Positions 24,875-33,181 of a stretch of 64,000 nt of DNA are shown piece by piece; position 1 is the first letter of the stretch; each line of letters starts with the position of its first letter. The notes under the pieces were generated by a model. It worked only from the letters and a program-made list of their open reading frames with translations. It was not told the origin of the DNA and ran no database searches. The position numbers were made by a program, and so were the translations under genes. Source of the stretch: Massilia putida (GTDB lineage: Bacteria; Pseudomonadota; Gammaproteobacteria; Burkholderiales; Burkholderiaceae_D); the NCBI RefSeq assembly GCF_001941825.1, contig NZ_CP019038.1, positions 1,364,001 through 1,428,000 on the forward strand. Reading direction: 5' to 3'.

Positions 24875-25162
24875 TCATGTATAGACACCAAATTCTACTC
24901 TAGTTAGATAGTCTAGTAAAATCTGGACGTTTGCAGATTTTGCCAAATCCACAGGGCGTCTGCCACCAAGGCCTATTGCTGGGGCAATAAACCAATTTAA
25001 AGCAGACCTTTTATCGCAACCAAGCGCACGAACGATGCTGGGCTCAATAGCATGCCATTCACTCAATAGCCCAAGCATTTTTAAACGCTTTTTTTGACCA
25101 TTTGGCGCAGAGTAATGAAACGAGTAGCTGTAAAGTTGCGTTTTTCGCGACCTAACTCTCAT
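24875..25162 (-). CDS. small ParS/MbcA-type (DUF2384) antitoxin-like protein
   Basis: 95 residues. The C terminus (LNWFIAPAIGLGGRRPVDLA and LLDYLTRVEFGVYT) is the characteristic toxin-binding segment of Xre/MbcA/ParS antitoxins, which neutralise RES-domain NAD-degrading toxins. The N-terminal half (basic, RSRKTQLYSYSFHYSAPNGQ) is not a recognisable Xre DNA-binding domain, and no RES toxin gene is next to it, so it may be an orphan antitoxin or a remnant. No clear ribosome-binding site is visible before the ATG at 25,162. Base composition is AT-rich. Confidence 0.55.
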   Translation of the reverse strand: MRVRSRKTQLYSYSFHYSAPNGQKKRLKMLGLLSEWHAIEPSIVRALGCDKRSALNWFIAPAIGLGGRRPVDLAKSANVQILLDYLTRVEFGVYT

Positions 25163-25232
25163 AATTAAGATTTCTACAAAATAGTTAATTAATTATTTAA
25201 AAAATCGTTTTGCAGAGCTAAATCGAAAATTT

Positions 25233-25583
25233 CTACTTGAGACGACGTAACACTTCCTCATTGATCCATTGCGCTTCAGCCTTCGATATCAGGCCGCCTT
25301 CAAAAAATGCGTCGAGATAATGATCCAGTACTTTCTCTTCGCTCAGCCCTACGATTTTTCCTTCCTTGGCAGCGTGCGCCCTTCCCGTCAAGTCGGCCAC
25401 ATATTCTAAGCACATGGTCCAACGTTCATAGATTTCAGGTGGCGTACAGCCGGCCACATAAAATTTTCCTTTGTACTTTGACATTATTAGTTTTGGCTGC
25501 GTTCCAGGAATCGTGGCCGGGTAGTCAGGGCGAGGAAAACTCACCGGGACCTTCAAAAATTCATTCTCATCAATCTCGCGCAT
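25233..25583 (-). CDS. hypothetical protein
   Basis: 116 residues, mixed charged, no membrane segment or signal peptide. Readable parts are FPRPDYPATIPGTQPKLIMS near the N terminus and a helical C terminus (KVLDHYLDAFFEGGLISKAE). Codon use and composition look protein-like, but I recognise no family. The first ATG at 25,583 lacks an obvious ribosome-binding site. It lies in a run of AT-rich minus-strand small genes between the broken integrase and an XRE regulator, the sort of place where toxin-antitoxin or defence cargo collects. Confidence 0.5.
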   Translation of the reverse strand: MREIDENEFLKVPVSFPRPDYPATIPGTQPKLIMSKYKGKFYVAGCTPPEIYERWTMCLEYVADLTGRAHAAKEGKIVGLSEEKVLDHYLDAFFEGGLISKAEAQWINEEVLRRLK

Positions 25584-25901
25584 TTGATTAAACTTTTAAT
25601 ATTTTCGGAAATTCACTTTGGTGCTTTGAAAAGGTCCTGCTGCGTGGCAAATATCAGCAATGAACTGAAAATTTACGAACTTGTTTGAGCGGCCGCTTCA
25701 AATTCGGTTGAATACGCAAAATAAAACTTCTTACGAATAAAAAACGACACGGTATTAAAATTTTCGCCAACAACATAAAATCCCGGCGGCCCACAATAAC
25801 CGGACTCTTCAACAATTTGGCAATCGCCGAATAATAACTAGGTATCAAGGACAACCATTATCGTTCCAATTCAGTAAACGCGCCCATCACATAACTGCAT
25901 A
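25584..25901. other. 318-bp AT-rich spacer
   Basis: A 66-codon minus-strand frame (25,654-25,854; MSLIPSYYSAIAKLL) is open but has no ribosome-binding site and a basic, random-looking C terminus; I do not call it a gene. Nothing else is visible. Confidence 0.3.
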
Positions 25902-26390
25902 TCATATTTTGAAGTCTGGCTCAGCCCATACCAATGATACCTTCCGCAAATTATCTTTATCGACTTCGTCTAATGCGTTGTGTTCCATTGCCCCATCAGA
26001 TAGCTCAAATACGTGAACAATATTGCCGTCCGGACTATTGCCAACGAACACTCGCTTAACCGATCTTATTTTATAATCGCGCTCGTCTACCCTCCGCGAC
26101 TGCAATGATATCTTATAGAATTTTATATTTTCGGATTGAGCAAATAAAAAAACTTTTTCTATCGAATCAAATATGAAACGTTGCCAGCGGCTTTCCATAG
26201 AAACAGGCGCTACGTCAACATGAAAAATCTGGCCGTTAAATGGTATTTCAACAAACGAAAAAATATTAATACTTGGTTGATCAAATAACTCACGCAACAC
26301 ATCGATTTGCTCAGAACTATATGAGCTTTGATAGGCATAAAACACTTTTCCGTCCTCAAACGTCAAAAAATGAATGACTGGCTTGAGCAA
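25902..26390 (-). CDS. hypothetical protein, possibly 5'-truncated
   Basis: 162 residues ending KVSLVWAEPDFKI. The translation is well-behaved (hydrophobic/charged alternation, HVDVAPVSMESRWQRFIFDS) but the frame opens at a TTG directly after a stop codon, with no ATG near the beginning and no ribosome-binding site, so the true N terminus may have been lost. I recognise no family. AT-rich, cytoplasmic by appearance. The neighbouring gene upstream (26,463-26,777) has the same problem, and a tandem duplication lies between them. Confidence 0.4.
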   Translation of the reverse strand: MLKPVIHFLTFEDGKVFYAYQSSYSSEQIDVLRELFDQPSINIFSFVEIPFNGQIFHVDVAPVSMESRWQRFIFDSIEKVFLFAQSENIKFYKISLQSRRVDERDYKIRSVKRVFVGNSPDGNIVHVFELSDGAMEHNALDEVDKDNLRKVSLVWAEPDFKI

Positions 26391-26424
26391 TCAAGCGGCA
26401 AAATAGATGGCTAGTAGACGTTAA

Positions 26425-26465
26425 CATAATTCATCGTTACCTTAGCATAATTCATCGTTACCTTA
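26425..26465. repeat. tandem duplication, 21-bp period
   Basis: CATAATTCATCGTTACCTTA occurs at 26,425-26,444 and again at 26,446-26,465, separated by one base. The second copy contains the stop codon of the minus-strand gene ending at 26,463. Confidence 0.85.
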
Positions 26466-26777
26466 GGAATACATTAGGGCCTGCTGTGCCGACGATTTCA
26501 TCAATTCAAGCGCTGCAGCGTTACCGGTAAGCTCGACTGTCAAGGCCGAAAATAGTGCCAAATAAAAACTTCGCTTGGGCCAAAGCGCATCTATCGGCAC
26601 ATGAAGCTCTTCGCGATAATTTTCAAAAAAATACCACAAGCCAAAACTCAAATTCCGTCGAATCATATATACCTGACCTCGCAAGGTAAGTGCGAGAACG
26701 CTCGGCCGGTCATTCCGTATTGACGAACATTTTTTACAGTCCGCTTCAACTTGATGCAGGCTCTTAAGTAAGCACAC
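26463..26777 (-). CDS. hypothetical protein
   Basis: 104 residues, opening with GTG at 26,777 (CLLKSLHQVEADCKKCSSIR). The rest includes aromatic-rich SFGLWYFFENYREELHVPID and a helical C terminus (FYLALFSALTVELTGNAAAL). No signal peptide, and no clear ribosome-binding site. It may be a fragment. I recognise no family; it belongs to the AT-rich minus-strand set that faces away from the XRE regulator. Confidence 0.35.
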   Translation of the reverse strand: MCLLKSLHQVEADCKKCSSIRNDRPSVLALTLRGQVYMIRRNLSFGLWYFFENYREELHVPIDALWPKRSFYLALFSALTVELTGNAAALELMKSSAQQALMYS

Positions 26778-26942
26778 AGGCCGACGTGAACCCCATCGCG
26801 ACGGACACTAACGCGGGTTCAGACTAAGCGAGACCCTGGAACTTTAAGCCGAAAATCATTTTACATCAAGTGAATAGGCATTTTATGTCATTTTCTTCGA
26901 ACCGCGCGCAGTTGAACATGACGGATTTTCAAGAGGAAACGC

Positions 26943-27308
26943 ATGCCAAGAAAGCCAAAAGCGCCCCGCGGAGCGGCTCTTGGCGCTCAGGTGGGGCGCA
27001 ACATTAGGACTGCGAGAACCCAGCGCGGAATGACACAAGGGCAGCTAGCCGAGGCTATTGATATCGAAACGGCAACATTATCTCGCATCGAAATTGGCGC
27101 CCAACTTCCCTCGCTCGACCGACTTCAGCATATCTCGGAGGTCCTGCAGGTGCACCTGCGATCATTGGTAGCAGAGGAGAACACCCCAAGCCTATTCATC
27201 GAATCAATAGCAGAGGCGCTCAGCGGCCTTCCGACACGGGAGCAAGTATTTTTACGCGATTTCGTGCTCAGCTATTCTCTTCACTGGAAGCGTGGTCAGA
27301 CGAGCTAA
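26943..27308 (+). CDS. XRE-family transcriptional regulator
   Basis: 121 residues. Residues 14-70 form a classic lambda-repressor-like helix-turn-helix: VGRNIRTARTQRGMTQGQLA, then ETATLSRIEIGAQLPSLDRL. The remaining 50 residues (ESIAEALSGLPTREQVFLRD) may mediate dimerisation. AGAGGAAACGC precedes the ATG. It is divergent from the AT-rich minus-strand genes, a common arrangement for a regulator of neighbouring cargo. The target is unknown. Confidence 0.85.
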   Translation: MPRKPKAPRGAALGAQVGRNIRTARTQRGMTQGQLAEAIDIETATLSRIEIGAQLPSLDRLQHISEVLQVHLRSLVAEENTPSLFIESIAEALSGLPTREQVFLRDFVLSYSLHWKRGQTS

Positions 27309-27429
27309 GGATAACAAGACCATGCCTTTTACGATCGGAATTGGTGTAAACGCAATTTGACTAACAGGGTGTAGACGAAATCAATAAACATAGCTGTGGC
27401 ATGCTATCGCGGTGTAGAAGGAGCATGCC

Positions 27430-28055
27430 ATGGCGACGAAACGTTCACTCGACGACTCTACCCCGTCGGTCCACACTGGCGACAGGCCGCCAGCGTCGAA
27501 CTCTGACCATATCGCAGCTTTGTACGATATCGTGACAGAGCATGCCCGGGCTGGTCTGCAAGAGATTGCTGAGGACTTACATCGCCGCTGTGGCGCACGC
27601 GTCTGTGCGGCGACGATTCGTCGCGCGTTACGTGCTCAAGGCATCGTACGACTCAAGCCGGTACGACGGGCGTACGCTGCAACCGCGGCCAAGGGGCCCA
27701 AGCGCTATGGCTACACGGCAGCCCATCGCCGCAAGGACGTGTCACCGTACAGTACCAATCTGACGGACGCGGAATGGGATCTGGTCGCCGATTTGTTCGA
27801 GCCTGCGCCGGGGCAACAAGGTACGCCTGTGCACTACAGTCGGAGAGAGAGCTCGTGAATGCATGTTCGTACGGACTACGTACAAGCTGCGCCTGGCGGC
27901 TCTTACCCGAGACGTTCCCGCTCTGGCAGGCAATCTACAAAGCATTCGCGCGCTGGGTTGGGGCGGGCGTGTTCGAGCAGATACAAGACCGGCTGCGCGA
28001 ACAATGGCGTGCACCGGTACAACAAAACCGCATTGTCCTGACCAAACGATCATGA
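27430..28055 (+). pseudogene. frameshifted IS5-type transposase
   Basis: The first 143 codons include an N-terminal winged-helix-like region (GLQEIAEDLHRRCGARVCAA) and then YSTNLTDAEWDLVADLFEPA, typical of IS5-group transposases (DUF4096). Near 27,840 the frame shifts and coding continues as ELVNACSYGLRTSCAWRLLP and KAFARWVGAGVFEQIQDRL to a stop at 28,055. The DDE catalytic domain that should follow is missing. The gene is thus inactivated by a frameshift and truncated on the 3' side, next to the IS110-family element. AAGGAG lies before the ATG. Confidence 0.85.
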
Positions 28056-28297
28056 CGGTAGCGTCACCCTTGCAGATGAAAGAGACTTGAGGGTGGAAGG
28101 TGACGGGTAGAGGTCGTGCTTAAACTTTGGCGGGCTCGCACCCCGTACCCAACGTGACCCGCCGAGCTGACTCGCACCCAGGATTGCACCTGCAAGGGCG
28201 TACGCTAAATTGGCCGTTGGCGAATTATCACCATCAGGCATCTTCAGTCTCGGCTCCCGCACCTTCCATTTTTGAGTCTAGCTCAAAGGGAGGGGCG
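28056..28297 (+). other. non-coding leader of the IS110-family element, candidate bridge RNA
   Basis: 242 bases between the IS5 remnant and the IS110-type transposase with no convincing gene. It contains a strong stem (GGCGGG 28,129-28,134 with CCCGCC 28,158-28,163) and further GC-rich pairing potential. IS110-group elements encode their bridge RNA in the left non-coding end, while IS1111-group elements do so at the right. Which applies here cannot be decided by eye. Confidence 0.35.
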
Positions 28298-29485
28298 ATG
28301 GAACTGGTGACGATCCATAAAAGCGTGATTGGCCTGGATGTCCATCAGGCGCAGATCACGGCCTGTGCGCTGATTGAAATGCCCGATGGATCAACCCGGG
28401 TCGAACAGCGCCAGTTCGGTGGGTTCAAGCGTGATCGACGAGAATTGGCTGAATGGGCGTTGGCCCTCAAGCCAGACGAAGTGGTCATGGAAAGCACGGG
28501 CATCTATTGGAAGAGCCCTCATGCAGCGCTTGAAGCGGTCGGCATTCTTGCCAAGGTCGTCAATGCGCGGCATGTTAAAAACGTTCCAGGGCGCAAGACC
28601 GACATTGGCGACGCGCAGTGGCTGGCGATGCTGTCACGGGCCGGTTTGCTACGTGGATCATTCATTCCACCCGCTGTCCTGAGGGAGCTGAGGCTGATCG
28701 CCCGTCAGCGACAAAAACTGGTCAGCCAGCTCACGGGTGAAAAAAACCGACTCCACAAGATCCTGGCCGATGGCGGCGTGCGTCTGAGCGTTGTGGTCAG
28801 CGATCTTCACGGACAGTCCGCGCGGATCCTGGTCAAAGCCATCATCAGAGGATGTTCGCCTCAAGAAGTTCTGGATCAAGCGAGCAAACGCCTTCGCGCC
28901 AGTAGAGAAGTGCTCTACGATGCGGTACAGGGGGAATTGACCGATAGCCATCGGTTTGCGTTGGGCGAAATAATGCAGCACATCGAGGAGATCGAAGCGC
29001 GCCTTGCGCGCTTCGAGGCCCGTTTGCTCAATGGCCTCCAACCTGAACACAACGCGTTGGCGTTGCTGCAAACGGTACCCGGTATCGACCTTATGGGCGC
29101 GGCCATGCTGCTTGTCGAAATCGGCTCTGACATGACTTCATTTGGCAGCGCTGACCGATTGGCATCGTGGATCGGCATTTGTCCGGGCAATCACGAATCT
29201 GCGGGCAAGCGTAAATCCGGTCGAGCGCGCAAAGGCAATCCCTACGTGCGTCGGCTGCTTTGCGAGTTTGCACATGCCGCCTGCCGTTCAAACTGTGCCT
29301 TTAAACCGAAATTTGATGCCTTGATGCCGCGTCGAGGTTACAAGCGCAGCATCGTTGCAATCGGCCACAGCATCATCCGCACCATCTTTTTCATGCTCCA
29401 GCGCCGCGAACATTACCGCGACCGCCTGGTCGGTTACGAAGCCATGGCGGTCAAGCGTAATGCCCCCGATGGATCAAGGCACTGA
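28298..29485 (+). CDS. IS110-family transposase (DEDD recombinase)
   Basis: 395 residues. The N-terminal RuvC-like DEDD domain begins KSVIGLDVHQAQITACAL and includes VMESTGIYWKSP and PGRKTDIGDAQWLA. The C-terminal Tnp_20 domain has LLQTVPGIDLMGAAMLLVEI, SADRLASWIGICPGNHESAG and KSGRARKGNPYVRRLL, the serine-containing region used with the DEDD residues. Length and all motifs are intact, so it may be active. AAGGGAGGGG precedes the ATG at 28,298. These enzymes are guided by a bridge RNA from the element itself. A perfect 110-bp tandem duplication starts at the first base after its stop codon. Confidence 0.93.
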   Translation: MELVTIHKSVIGLDVHQAQITACALIEMPDGSTRVEQRQFGGFKRDRRELAEWALALKPDEVVMESTGIYWKSPHAALEAVGILAKVVNARHVKNVPGRKTDIGDAQWLAMLSRAGLLRGSFIPPAVLRELRLIARQRQKLVSQLTGEKNRLHKILADGGVRLSVVVSDLHGQSARILVKAIIRGCSPQEVLDQASKRLRASREVLYDAVQGELTDSHRFALGEIMQHIEEIEARLARFEARLLNGLQPEHNALALLQTVPGIDLMGAAMLLVEIGSDMTSFGSADRLASWIGICPGNHESAGKRKSGRARKGNPYVRRLLCEFAHAACRSNCAFKPKFDALMPRRGYKRSIVAIGHSIIRTIFFMLQRREHYRDRLVGYEAMAVKRNAPDGSRH

Positions 29486-29705
29486 CTAAATTCGGCTACC
29501 TCGATTCAGCCAGCGCCTGATCTAACGGCGTCGTCCCCGAGTATGGCTACTCACAGGCCAGGGGTACGCACGTCTCGATGGTTCTCTCTTTCACGCTAAA
29601 TTCGGCTACCTCGATTCAGCCAGCGCCTGATCTAACGGCGTCGTCCCCGAGTATGGCTACTCACAGGCCAGGGGTACGCACGTCTCGATGGTTCTCTCTT
29701 TCACG
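29486..29705. repeat. perfect 110-bp tandem duplication after the IS110 transposase
   Basis: Two identical 110-bp units, 29,486-29,595 and 29,596-29,705, each beginning CTAAATTCGGCTACC and ending TCTCTCTTTCACG, followed by a partial third start (CTAA). The first unit begins directly after the transposase stop. The motif ACGCTAAATT at the unit junction (29,593-29,602) also occurs in the leader at 28,202-28,211. No coding frame is apparent. Confidence 0.9.
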
Positions 29706-29742
29706 CTAAGTTTACAGAAAGCCGAGAGAGCTAAGTCTTGCC

Positions 29743-30556
29743 GTGATAGGTCGCGCGGGCGCTCGCCACGAGCTCGGAAAAATCGAGCTTCCTGACTCGC
29801 TGAATGACGCAAAAAGTCGTTTAGCACGCGTAGACCCATTTGGTCTTAAGCGTCTCTACGACAACTTACGCGAGAAGATCGAAGAAGGCAGGATTTCCGA
29901 GTTGCTGCCTATGAACCCGAAGGACGCCCCTTCAGGTTTCTATGAATCGCTGTTTGGCCGAATCGTAGAACAGGTGAATGGGGGATCAAGGAAGTTTGGG
30001 GCGCTAGCAGGAAGGCTGGCCGTGGACTGGATGAAGGCCATCCCCTACCTCGAGATGTTAGGTCGTTGGATTTCAAGGCAGCGCAAGAGCGAGCGTAAGA
30101 AAGCCGAGCAAGCTTTAAATGATGGCATGACTCCTGCGAAGCCCAAAACGCTAGACGCTCTCATACGAGACGCCTTCGACCTTATTGAAGAAATCGTACG
30201 TTTCCAATGTTTGCAGCTTGGGAAGGCCTGTCGAGACCTTCTGCTACAGGCACTACGACAAACAGGGAAACGCCGATCTAGTACTAAAGGTGTTCGACTC
30301 TGCCCTGGCGCTGGAACTCGGAATTTCATAAAAGGCCGCAACAGCCTATGTTGAACTCGACCTGTCGCGAATAGCTGCGTCCGCCCTCCAGCGTCTTTCG
30401 CCTGAGGAAGGCCCTCTCACAACGGAAGCCTCACGGCAACTCCTTCGCGATTTGAAGGTGGAAAGCCTTAACCTAAGCCCAATAATCGTCACCGAGTTGC
30501 TTAGACTGGGCCTGAGTAAAGAAGCGAATAATTCATCACCATCCCAGCAAGGCTAG
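29743..30556 (+). pseudogene. degraded C-terminal part of a large protein (possibly helicase-like)
   Basis: The first frame (29,743 to about 30,235) is helical and charged (DPFGLKRLYDNLREKIEEGR, FYESLFGRIVEQVNGGSRKF). Near 30,235 coding shifts frame to CYRHYDKQGNADLVLKVFDS, meets a TAA after LELGIS, and resumes as YVELDLSRIAASALQRLSPE to a stop at 30,556. At least one frameshift and one in-frame stop therefore break it, and there is no proper start. The sequence resembles the end of a large multidomain protein, but I cannot name the family; helicase is only a guess. It lies between the IS110 region and the recombinase operon. Confidence 0.55.
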
Positions 30557-30722
30557 CTAGCCAAATTAATCCTAGGAGCCTACTGCATGCTTTACCCTAT
30601 GCGACTCGTTTCTTTGCCTAACTAGGGGGTTGTCGTTTTGATACTCTCATTAAATCAGTACAAAGCCTTAAAAAAAGGAAAAACTTCGCTCGTCAGATTC
30701 AGTGGCCTACAGATGAGCGATA

Positions 30723-32033
30723 TTACACCAAGAAGTTGGAAACCGAATTAGTTGAAATTGTTTCAGACTTTCCGGCAAAAAAATCGAGCATTTTTATCTC
30801 TTCAACCGCTTCAGGCGGCAATCCTTCGTCAATCTGCTGACGATTCCCTGGCAATGCAAAAGGAACTACAATCTCCGCTCTCTTCCGAGTAATGGTTTTG
30901 ATGTAATGACGTGTCGTCTCAATGGAAACATGCCCGAGCTGAAACTGCAAAAACGTTTGAAACTGGGCTGCCATTCTTTCATCTAACTCAATTCCTTTTA
31001 GTCGACAATAGTTCCATAAAAGATGCGTCGCGCCGGTATGGCGTAGGTAGTGAGGTTTAACTTTTAAGCCTGTCTGACGAAATGCCTCTTCCACCATGTA
31101 TGGTTTTACTGGAACCCCGCTTTCCGTAAGCCAGAGTAACTGTCCCGCTTGTGGTAGCTCAAGCTGCCCCTGACGTAGACTAGCATTTTTGCGAACACTA
31201 TAACTCTGGTCAAATAGTTTCTTGCGACTCTCGAAACATTTCGATATATAGTCACGGTAAATAGCCTCAACAGTTTCTGGCCAAATATAACACCAAGCGG
31301 GCTTGCGTCCTTTAGCGATATGGTGAAACTTAAGAAATTCCGTGTCAGTGGCCCTCATTTCCGGCCATAACATCCAATGCGGATTTAATTTTCCTCGCGA
31401 TCGAGGCAATTGGCATGCATTACTTACCCGAAGGCAAGTTTGCATCATTGTTTGCGCTAGTACCGCATATACAATGTCAATTTTCGCTAGGCGACGATAT
31501 AGTTCCCCGTAAGTCGCCATGCTAATTACACGACCGACGTAATCATCAACTATTGGAGTTCTTTTCTGTCCGTCATCTTGGGCATAATGATGAACGTACC
31601 TACTATGGACATCACCAACCTCATCACGATGCCCGGCCCGTGTGGCTGCTCGCTTTTCCGGGAAGATCGCCGCATGAGAGATTCCTTTCATGGTTAGAAA
31701 CTCGAAAAACTCGCGTATCCGAAGGTATTTAGTGTTGTACGTTGAATTACCCCATCCGTGAACGTTCTGCTGCGCATCAAGTAGACGCGTTACCTGCTCA
31801 TAAGTCACTGACGTAAAATGAAACCCATTTGCAAACAGCGCCTCTAAGAACTGCTTGATGTCATAAGCTATATTTCTTAGTGAACTTACGTCCACAGTCT
31901 TCATCCCGACCAAGATACGCGACGGCCAATAGAAGCGATATATCAAAAACTCGCACATCTCCCTTTGCAGAATTCCGTCAACAAAAGGAATAAGCAAGCC
32001 TGAGTCAAGATCTTTATACAGTTCTATTTCCAT
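30723..32033 (-). CDS. tyrosine recombinase, last gene of the island-edge operon
   Basis: About 436 residues. An N-terminal core-binding domain (VSSLRNIAYDIKQFLEALFA) precedes a catalytic domain with MMQTCLRVSNACQL (Arg I), KPHYLRHTGATHLLW (HxxR) and QLGHVSIETTRHYIKT (H and nucleophile Tyr). All RHRY residues are thus present. The start at 32,033 (MEIELYKDL) is chosen because the 57 codons upstream look non-coding; a start at 32,204, overlapping the previous gene, remains possible. It is AT-rich and in line with three other minus-strand genes. Such recombinase groups (Tn554 TnpABC, RIT elements, gamma-mobile-trio islands) move their element; which class this is needs a search. Confidence 0.82.
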   Translation of the reverse strand: MEIELYKDLDSGLLIPFVDGILQREMCEFLIYRFYWPSRILVGMKTVDVSSLRNIAYDIKQFLEALFANGFHFTSVTYEQVTRLLDAQQNVHGWGNSTYNTKYLRIREFFEFLTMKGISHAAIFPEKRAATRAGHRDEVGDVHSRYVHHYAQDDGQKRTPIVDDYVGRVISMATYGELYRRLAKIDIVYAVLAQTMMQTCLRVSNACQLPRSRGKLNPHWMLWPEMRATDTEFLKFHHIAKGRKPAWCYIWPETVEAIYRDYISKCFESRKKLFDQSYSVRKNASLRQGQLELPQAGQLLWLTESGVPVKPYMVEEAFRQTGLKVKPHYLRHTGATHLLWNYCRLKGIELDERMAAQFQTFLQFQLGHVSIETTRHYIKTITRKRAEIVVPFALPGNRQQIDEGLPPEAVEEIKMLDFFAGKSETISTNSVSNFLV

Positions 32034-32175
32034 TTGCCCAACAGATGCTTTATTTATCAAACCAAAGCAGATTCCCGGACGAGTAATTGCCGCGCCCGAG
32101 CGACCGCCCTCTTCACCAACCTGCTTCCGCACGCAAACAGCGAAACGCGCTATAGCAGAAGTTCTTACATTGTGA

Positions 32176-33180
32176 TTATGACGAGGCGTGTTTGTTTCGC
32201 ACAACGATCATTTCGTCGATCCAGGTTTCCTTATAAGGATCCGGCAACGTCAACTTTTTATACATTAAATCTAAGTCCTCATAACTAAGCATCTTGCCAG
32301 AGGCGTGACGATTGGCGTTCCGTTCCTTTACGATCTCATTTGGTGTATCAAAAAATACGCAACATTTTGTTACATCCTTGGCGCGTTTAGCGTACTGTAC
32401 TAGATTTTCACGTTCATATCGCGTCAGGTTTGTCGCATCAAATATTACTGAATGGCGATCAGTGTATAGTTGGGCGTTGGCAGCCCAGGTCGACTTGCCC
32501 GAACAAGGCAGTCCGACTAATACATAAAGTCGCTTTGGATGCGCTCGGCTTAGTGCCTCATCTAATTCGTCGTAACACTTCAGCCATGCATCATGGCGGG
32601 CGCCCTCGTCACTGAATCTGTAAATCGCATTGCCAAACAAATATTTGTCGGGACAGATTACGGTTCTTATCGCACGATCAATTCCAACGACTTGTCCTGA
32701 GCCTTGTCCTTTAGTCGACACCGGATCTGATAATTTGGCTTGCAAGAGCAAGATCGTTTTACGCGCTTCGTCAAGTTCTCGCAACCAATTTGACGATACA
32801 TTTTTGGCGGTTTCCAACTCCATAATAATTGGTCGAACTGATGACTTTACGCGATCTAGTTCTTGTTCCAAATCCGCAATTTCGCTATTCTCATGAACAA
32901 CAGCCTTGCAATTTTGAAATTCTTCTCGAAAAGCAATGATTTCCACACCGATTTTTCGATAGTCCTCTGCGACACCATTTTCGGCAAATGGCTTATTTCC
33001 AGTAAGATAAGATTTAGCGACGCATGCTTTCTCAGCTATTTTTGTGATACTACATTCATTTACTTTATTCATTCTCTTTGCGCGCTCCTTGCACTCTTTG
33101 AACGCCTGTCGGATATCTAAGAGTCGTTCCTGATGAGTTCTCGCGTCACGTTTCCTTTTCGAGCCAAAATCAGACTCCAT
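32176..33180 (-). CDS. HTH/coiled-coil protein with polynucleotide-kinase-like P-loop domain
   Basis: 334 residues in three parts. Residues 44-66 (SITKIAEKACVAKSYLTGNK) form a helix-turn-helix like accessory TnpC-type proteins of recombinase transposons. Residues 96-150 are a predicted coiled coil. Residues 218-334 form a P-loop kinase domain: Walker A GLPCSGKS (223-230), FDATNLTRYERE (247-258) and a late Arg (ERNANRHASG), a pattern shared by polynucleotide 5'-kinases and related small kinases. The ATG at 33,180 is one base after the stop of the upstream recombinase, so translation is coupled. No transport or membrane signals. A kinase fused to a recombination-accessory module is unusual; its substrate is unknown. 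Confidence 0.72.
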   Translation of the reverse strand: MESDFGSKRKRDARTHQERLLDIRQAFKECKERAKRMNKVNECSITKIAEKACVAKSYLTGNKPFAENGVAEDYRKIGVEIIAFREEFQNCKAVVHENSEIADLEQELDRVKSSVRPIIMELETAKNVSSNWLRELDEARKTILLLQAKLSDPVSTKGQGSGQVVGIDRAIRTVICPDKYLFGNAIYRFSDEGARHDAWLKCYDELDEALSRAHPKRLYVLVGLPCSGKSTWAANAQLYTDRHSVIFDATNLTRYERENLVQYAKRAKDVTKCCVFFDTPNEIVKERNANRHASGKMLSYEDLDLMYKKLTLPDPYKETWIDEMIVVRNKHASS

Positions 33181-33181
33181 T

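Noticed and set aside
24110..26900. CRISPR array or defence operon in the AT-rich patch
   Set aside because: Only a two-copy 20-bp repeat exists and none of the proteins shows a nuclease or Cas motif by eye.
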